Positions 1 through 6,300 of a stretch of DNA of 6,943 nucleotides are shown here, in pieces. The notes under the pieces were generated by a model. That model saw nothing but the letters and a program-made list of their open reading frames with translations, searched no databases and had not been told where the DNA came from. The position numbers and the translations under genes are program-made. The stretch is from NCBI GenBank assembly GCA_029934695.1, contig JAOZLU010000010.1, positions 1 through 6,943 on the forward strand. The letters are read 5' to 3'. Source of the DNA: Desulfobacterales bacterium (GTDB lineage Bacteria; Desulfobacterota; Desulfobacteria; Desulfobacterales; 4be13). How positions within the stretch are numbered: the stretch's first letter is position 1; every line of letters starts with the position of its first letter.

Positions 1-43
1 ATTTTTCTTCTGTATCCGAACTTATCTTTTTATGCATGCAATT

Positions 44-155
44 GCTGGCTTCAGCCTGCTTTGTTTTTCAACCTCGGAATTAAGCCGAGGGATAAATCCC
101 CCGGCTGATAGCGAAAGTACGCTAAAGCGCACTGCAGCTGGCTTCAGCCTGCTTG
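44..155. repeat. 19-bp direct repeats (44-62 and 137-155) bracketing hairpin-rich DNA
   Basis: The 19-mer GCTGGCTTCAGCCTGCTTG (44-62) recurs identically at 137-155, a 93-bp offset. Between the copies lie several potential stem-loops (72-90, 84-105, 109-124). The right copy can itself fold: GCTTCA at 141-146 pairs with TGAAGC at 154-159. No reading frame of note is present. Short direct repeats around a structured, non-coding core fit a dispersed genomic repeat or a relic of a small mobile element (for example an IS200/IS605-like hairpin end), but no transposase or clear terminus is visible, so the origin is inference. It could also be part of the 5' untranslated leader of the downstream gene. 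Confidence 0.55.
72..105. other. Two overlapping, mutually exclusive stem-loops
   Basis: Hairpin 1 pairs CCTCGG (72-77) with CCGAGG (85-90) around a 7-nt loop. Hairpin 2 pairs positions 84-92 with 97-105 around the loop TAAA, giving a nine-pair stem with a single A-C mismatch (88/101). The two share bases 84-90 and cannot form together. A third small stem, TAGCG (109-113) with CGCTA (120-124), follows. Overlapping hairpins can act as an attenuator-type switch in RNA, or as single-stranded DNA recognition hairpins at mobile element ends. Nothing here decides between these, and chance within a repeat family is also possible. Confidence 0.4.
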
Positions 156-163
156 AAGCTCTC

Positions 164-187
164 AGCCCTGAAATTTATTTCGGGGCT
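164..187 (+). terminator. Stem-loop upstream of the gene; possible weak terminator or 5' UTR hairpin
   Basis: AGCCC (164-168) pairs with GGGCT (183-187). The stem continues through a T-G wobble (169/182) and GAAA (170-173) with TTTC (178-181), giving a ten-pair stem around the loop TTTA. The downstream tract (TTCTGGAAATTTT) is not a clean T-run, so Rho-independent termination of an upstream transcript is possible but weak. The structure ends 20 bp before the ribosome binding site, so it could instead sit in the leader of the large gene. The fold is clear; the role is not. Confidence 0.45.
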
Positions 188-207
188 TTCTGGAAATTTT
201 AAACAAT

Positions 208-212
208 AAGGA
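208..212 (+). promoter_or_regulatory. Ribosome binding site (AAGGA)
   Basis: AAGGA at 208-212 matches the anti-Shine-Dalgarno core and lies 12 nt before the ATG at 225. That spacing is longer than the usual 5-9 nt. The intervening AT-rich stretch (TAATTAATTATT) is likely unstructured. No other in-frame start lies closer, and the signal peptide begins exactly at this ATG, so the start is well supported. Confidence 0.6.
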
Positions 213-224
213 TAATTAATTATT

Positions 225-308
225 ATGCAGACAAAAATTTACAAAACTGTTGTGACGGTGTTTTTGATTCTGTTCATTGCTTTCGGGGGACAGAATTGCG
301 CTTATGCA
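225..308 (+). other. Sec signal peptide (residues 1-28)
   Basis: The N-terminus has two lysines (K4, K7), then a hydrophobic core (VVTVFLILFIAFGG), then a polar stretch ending AYA|ED. This gives a classic type I signal peptidase site after Ala28, with the mature protein starting at Glu29. Cys25 sits in GQNC, which does not fit a lipobox, so lipoprotein processing is unlikely. Confidence 0.88.
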
Positions 309-3300
309 GAAGATGTTTTTGAAAATTTTGAAACCGGCCCCGGGGGGTTTTCAGAAGCTGACGGTTTCGCTGTGTCAGACGGGCGTTATCTTTTTAAGGG
401 AGATGGAAGCGATGATTCCAAAGTAAAGGTCTGGGCAGGCGGGACTGCTCCCGGAGGAACAACTCCTGAATCTGATAATTCAAATTATTTCCAGGACTTT
501 TTTGTGTCGGTTGACACTACCTGGGAAAGTGGTGCTAAGGATGTTGTTTACGGAATCATCCTATGCTCCCATGAGAATACAGGCGGAACCCCCAGTTATG
601 TGCGTTTCCTCATGGAAACCGAGACAGCGGGTGGTTACAAGATAGACAAAAGAGAGGGGGATTCGTATGAAACCATAGTTGATCCACATCAATCTTCTCT
701 TGTCAACAGGATAAATGGGGCAAAAAACCGTCTGTCGGTTATGAAAAGAGGGAATGAATTCAGTTTCTATATCAACGACGCAAAGGTCAGCCATCACACC
801 ATAGAGGGATTTGACGGCGGTGGCATCGGTTTGTCTGTGAACCATCAGCTTGATGTCAGTTTTGACAATTTCCTGATCACCTCAACAGATGATCCGTGGA
901 TCAAGAAAGGAGGATTATTCTCAATGAATGTCCGGGGACAGCTCTCTGTTGATGGTGTGAAAATAGAAACTCCGGGTTATGTGATCGCAGCCTTCGGTCC
1001 GGAAGGAGATTATGACTGTCGGGGCGTGGCGGATATTGTGGAGTCATCCGGGGAATGGAGATACAATCTCCCTGTCTCCTCAGATAAAAGACTGGGGGAA
1101 GATATCACCTTCAAAACCTGGAACAGGGACAGCGGACAGTTTTATAATACAAAAAGCAAAGTCTCTTTCAAGGCTGATACGGTGTTTGATATGCTTACTG
1201 TGGATATGCGCCTCTGCGGTCATCCGGAAGAGATTTTCGAGGATTTTGAGATTGACGCTGGCGGTTTTTGGGAAACTGGAGGTTTTTCAGTATCAGACGG
1301 GCGTTATCTTTTCAAGGGAAACGAAACCAATACGTTTTGGATAGATGCCTGGGCAGGCGGGTCTGATCCCGGGGGAATAGCTCCTAGACCTGATAATTCG
1401 AATTATTTCAAAGATTTTTTTGTCTCGGTTGACACTTTATGGGAAGATGGCCCTGAGAATATTGGTTACGGATTTACTGTATGTACATACGAGAATACAG
1501 CTAAAACGGTCAGTTATGTCCGTTTTCTCGTAGCAGCGGCAACAGGCATTTTCAAAATAGATAAAAACAAAGCGGATGATTCTCTTGGAACCATTGTTGA
1601 TTGGACTGGATCATCTCTGATTAACAGGACAAACGGTTCAAAAAACCGTCTGTCAATTATGAAAAAAGGGAATGCGTTCACCTTCTATATCAACGATGCA
1701 AAGGTCAGTCATCAGACCATAGAAGGATTTGACGGCGGTGGCATCGGTCTGTATATGAACAATCAGCTTGATGTCAGCTTTGACAATTTCAGGATCACTT
1801 CGACAGATGATCCCTGGGTCCCGAAAGAGGGATTGTTCACAATGGATGTCCGGGGTCAGATCTGTGTTGACGGTCTGAGCGTGGAAACTCCCGGTTATGT
1901 GGTTGCAGCCTTCGGCCCGGATGGGGATTATGACTGTCGGGGCATCGCGGATGTCGTGGAATTATCCGGAGAATGGGGATATGATCTCCCTGTTTCCTCA
2001 GGTAAAAGTCAGGATGAGGATATCATTTTCAAAATCTGGAACAGGAACAGCGGAGAATTTTATAATACAAAAAACAAGATTTCTTTCAAGGCTAACACAG
2101 CGATTGACATGCTTACCGGAAATATGCTCCCCTGCGGTCAGCCGGAAGAGATTTTTGAGAATTTTGAGACTGGCCTCGGCGGTTTTCCGGAAGATGAAAA
2201 TTTTTCTGTATCAGACGGGCGTTATCTTTTCGATGGAGACGGAAGCAGCATTTCTTTTGTGGAGGTTTGGACAGGAGGAGCTTATCCCGGGGGGACAACT
2301 CCTGAGCCTGACAATTCAAATTATTTCCAGAATTTTTTTGTGTCGGCTGACACTACCTGGGAAGGTGGGGCTAAGGATATCGGTTACGGAATTACCTTAT
2401 GCACATACGAGAATGCAGGCGGAACCCCCAGTTATGTCCGTCTTCTGATAGCAGCGGAAACAGGTGCTTACAAGATAGATAAGAGAGAGGGGGATTCTAC
2501 TGAAACCATCGCTGATTCGAGTACACCTCTTATCAACAGTGGCAGTGGGGCAAAAAACCGTCTCTCAGTTATGAAAAGAGGGAATGCGTTCACCTTCTCT
2601 ATCAACGACATAACTGTCGGACAACAGAGCATAAACGGATTTGACGGGGGTGGCATTGGTTTTTCTGTGAACCATCAGCTTGATGTCTCTTTTGACAATT
2701 TCAGGATCACTCCAATAAATGACAGCCCTCTGCCTGACACTGGGCAGACCAAATGCTACGACAATGAAAAAGAGATTTCCTGCCCCCAGCCCGGGGAGGA
2801 TTTTTACGGTCAGGATGCACATTACCCCATCAATCCGCAATCATACACCAAGCTGGATGCTCAGGGAAATGACCTTCCTGATGACGCGGCCGAATGGATG
2901 ATGGTGCGGGACAATGTGGCAGGACTGATTTGGGAAATAAAAACAGATGACGGCTCAGTTCATGATAAAAATAATATGTACACCTGGTACGACAGCAACC
3001 CCGGAACAAACGGCGGAGATCCCGGAACCCCGGGTGACGGAACAGACACAGGAGACTTCATCAATGCTCTGAATACTGAAAAATTCGGAGGCTTTTCCGA
3101 CTGGCGACTTCCCACAATCAGGGAGTTGTCTTCCATTGTAAATATTGGGCGATATAATCCTGCAATAGACACTGAATATTTTGCAAACATTCCTGATTAT
3201 AGTCTTATTAACACTTATTCCACACTGATTTGCTACTGGTCATCCACCACAAATGCCAATAGCCCTGGTCAGGCATGGTTCACGATGTTTGCCGGAGGGT

Positions 3301-6300
3301 CAAATGACTACTACTACTACAGGGACACTGATAAATCAAAATCGCTTTATGTCCGGGCTGTCCGGGGAGGACAGGATTGGAAATCAGATCATTTTGCTGA
3401 TAACGGCAATGGCACAATAACCGATACCCATACCGGCCTGATGTGGCAAAAGCAGGCTTATGACTTAAAGATGAATTGGAAAGATGCCCTTGGTGCGTGT
3501 GAGAATCTCTCTCTTGCCGGTTATGAGGACTGGCGACTGCCGAGTATCGGGGAACTCCGTTCCATTCTGAATTACGCCAAACATGCCCCCATCTCAGACC
3601 TGGAATACTTTCCAGATGTAAAAAAGGACAACTATTGGGCATCCACTTCGGATACTTATGGGCCGGAGCGTGCATGGTACGTCAATTTCAACAATGGCAT
3701 AGACGGCAGTGAGGATAAATCAGATATTTATTATGTGCGGGCCGTCCGTGGCGCTTTTCCCAAAGCAGGCATTACAGGCACGCCGGACAGTCCGACTGAG
3801 CAAAGAGATGCAACGCTCAGAATCAATGGGGATGGGGTTGTCTCCTATCGCTACAAAGTGAATGAGGGGAATTACAGCGAAGAAATTCCTGCGTCAGAGC
3901 CAATAAACCTGACGAATCTGATCAATAAAACGCATACTGTCCATGTTTTGGGAAAGAATCTTTATGGAACCTGGCAGCCTGAAGATCATCCCACAACGGT
4001 CTCCTGGATTGTGACGAGCTTATTTATTGACATAACCAGCCCGGAGGATGGCATGTCCGTGGATGATCTGAAGAATATTATTGAAATAAGGGGAACCGCA
4101 TCGGCTAAAGAAGGGAGCGTAATAGAGATACAGATAACAGACGGAGAATATTACTTAGATTCCCAAGGCCGTTTTTCCTCAGACGAAGCATGGTTGCTTG
4201 CAGACGGAACTGAATCATGGTCTTTCAATGTCAGCGCTGTCAGTTGGAAGGATAAAGACTATACAGTTACAGCCCGAAACACAGACTCAACCGGTGATGT
4301 CCTCACAGATTCCATTGCAATACTGGCTTGCCAGCCCTCAACGATCACCTGCGAACTGACTTCAGATGCGATTAATATTGGAGATAATATCACCCTATCC
4401 GGTTATATTGACGCTCCACCGAGCAAAACAGGAAAGGGAGTCAGTATTGAGTTTACTTCTCCGTCAGGTGAAAAAATCAAGAAGTCAGCCAACGCAAATA
4501 TTGACGGAGCGTTTGACTATTCTCTGGGGTGCGGCGAAATTCAGGCCGCCGGCATATGGACGGTCAGGGTAAGCTGGGGTGGAGATGATGACTTATGCGG
4601 TGCTGTCAGTGAGACATACAGTTTCACTGTATCCAAAGCCTTTGGGAGTGTATCGTTTGATACGGATTCCTCTGTCATTAAATTGGGCGAATCTGTGGCG
4701 ATCAGCGGCAGGTTGACTCCTGAAACCGAGTGTGAAATGGATTTGTCAGATATTCCAATTGTCTTAAATATCTCCGACCCGAATGATGGGATGGATATTC
4801 AGACCGTTCATACGGATGAAGGAGGGCATCTCCTGATACAAGATTATGCCGGTCTCGGCAGACTTGGTGAGTGGACGATTACAGCGGCTTTGGGAAAAAA
4901 TGATTTGTTTGAGACAGATGCGGATCAGCCAGATTCCGTCGTTGAAATAAATGTGAAGGAGACCGCAGGATATGCCATTATCATCCAAGGATATGATATA
5001 AACGAAGAAGAGCTTGAAACCTACAACAAAACAACCCAACTCGTTTATACCGCACTGGCAGAAAGAGAACTTCTTGATGATGATATTAACTATCTGAATT
5101 ATGACACTGCCCTGACGGGAGTTGATGACATATCCTCAAAAATAAACATTGAAGATGCAGTTACTCAATGGGCCGCCAATAAGATGAATGGGAAGCCAGC
5201 AAATCTTTATATTGTAATGGTGAATCATGGGCGTAGCGACGGGAACTTTCTTCTCCATAATTCCGAGAGCATTACGCCTGGGGAACTTGGCGGCTGGCTT
5301 GATACACTTCGAGAGAATCTGGAAGATGATGCCAAAGACCAGGAAATTGTTGTCATCATGGGCTTTTGTTATTCGGGATTGTTCATACAAGAACTCTCGG
5401 GCGAGAACAGAGTGATCATCGCCAGCTCTGATCTGAACAAACGTTCGATGAAGGAACCGGAGGGGGATGGCGAGATACGTCAGGGAGAGTATTTTACAGC
5501 GGAGTTCTTTAAAGCGGTTTCCGATGGCAAGTCGATAGAAAGCTGTTTTGAAGTTGCAAAAAATATCGGCACCATCTTCAACCAGAATCCCCTTTTAGAT
5601 GACAACGGAGATGGAGAAGGCAGCAATGCTCTCTCTCTCGATGCTGACGCTGACGGCTCAGAGAGTTCCGATATTTATATCGGAACTGGCATATCGGATT
5701 TCAATGCGATTGACGAGGTCTCCATTACTGAGGTCGCTCCCACCATTTTTTTGGGCGTTGATGAAACTTCAACAGATCAGATATGGGCGCGTGTTGTGAA
5801 CAGAGACAGGCTTAAAAGCAAAAGCATCTGGGTTAATATAAAAAGGCCCAATTCCGAAATCATCGACACAGGCGGCACAGGCCAAGTGGAAATAGACCTT
5901 GAAGGGCCATTCTTCTCTGATGCAAATGATGCAGGGGGACGGTATGAATGGCATAATCTTGGTAACCCGTTTTCAGAACCGGGGATTTATCAGATTTTCT
6001 ATTATGCCAGAGACAAAATCACCGGAGAGGTGTCCCCCTTCACGGAAAGCAGATTATATAAAGCTAAAGCGGGAAATCATCCGCCTTCGCCACTCGCCCT
6101 TATTTCTCCCCAAAATGACGAGAACATAATGACAGATACTTACCTTCAGGTCAAGCTGGACTGGACAGATGCAACAGACTCTGAAGGCGATAATTTCAGC
6201 TATACGCTTCTTCTTTCCCGGGACAGTGATTTTAGTAATCCGATTTGCATAGAAGACCTGATATGCAGCATCCGCCTCATAAGCAAGTTTGACGGCATTG

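Larger units (their letters stand above)
312..2714 (+). repeat. Tandem 918-bp (306-aa) coding repeat, 2 full copies plus 1 partial
   Basis: Equivalent positions recur exactly 306 codons apart. VFENFE at 31-36 aligns with IFEDFE at 337-342 and IFENFE at 643-648. DDPW at 222-225 aligns with DDPW at 528-531. The DNA block beginning GGATTTGACGG at 807 recurs at 1725, an offset of exactly 918 bp, so copies 1 and 2 have no net insertion or deletion. Copy 3 carries only the A module and is two residues shorter (the same block begins at 2637). Copies are joined by C-G-[HQ]-P-E-E. This is intragenic duplication of a two-domain unit. Confidence 0.92.

Noticed and set aside
153..180. Sigma-70-like promoter TTGAAG (153-158) with TTTATT (175-180), 16-bp spacer
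   Set aside because: Each box matches only four of six consensus positions, and the pair overlaps both the direct repeat and the 164-187 hairpin. Too weak to annotate.
288..311. Lipoprotein signal with Cys25 as the modified residue
   Set aside because: The residues before Cys25 are GQN, not a lipobox, while AYA|ED three residues later is a good type I signal peptidase site.
3280..3380. Diversity-generating retroelement variable region in the first DUF1566 domain (TAC x4 run, lectin-like fold)
   Set aside because: Variable regions normally lie at the 3' end of the target gene, but here over 1100 codons follow. No template repeat or reverse transcriptase is in the window, and the tyrosine run can be simple triplet slippage.
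3280..3675. Minus-strand open frame of 131 codons, and other overlapping frames in both strands
   Set aside because: All lie inside the 2207-codon gene and show no domain, signal or ribosome binding site of their own. The plus-strand ones at 1012 and 1897 are the same alternative frame of the duplicated unit.
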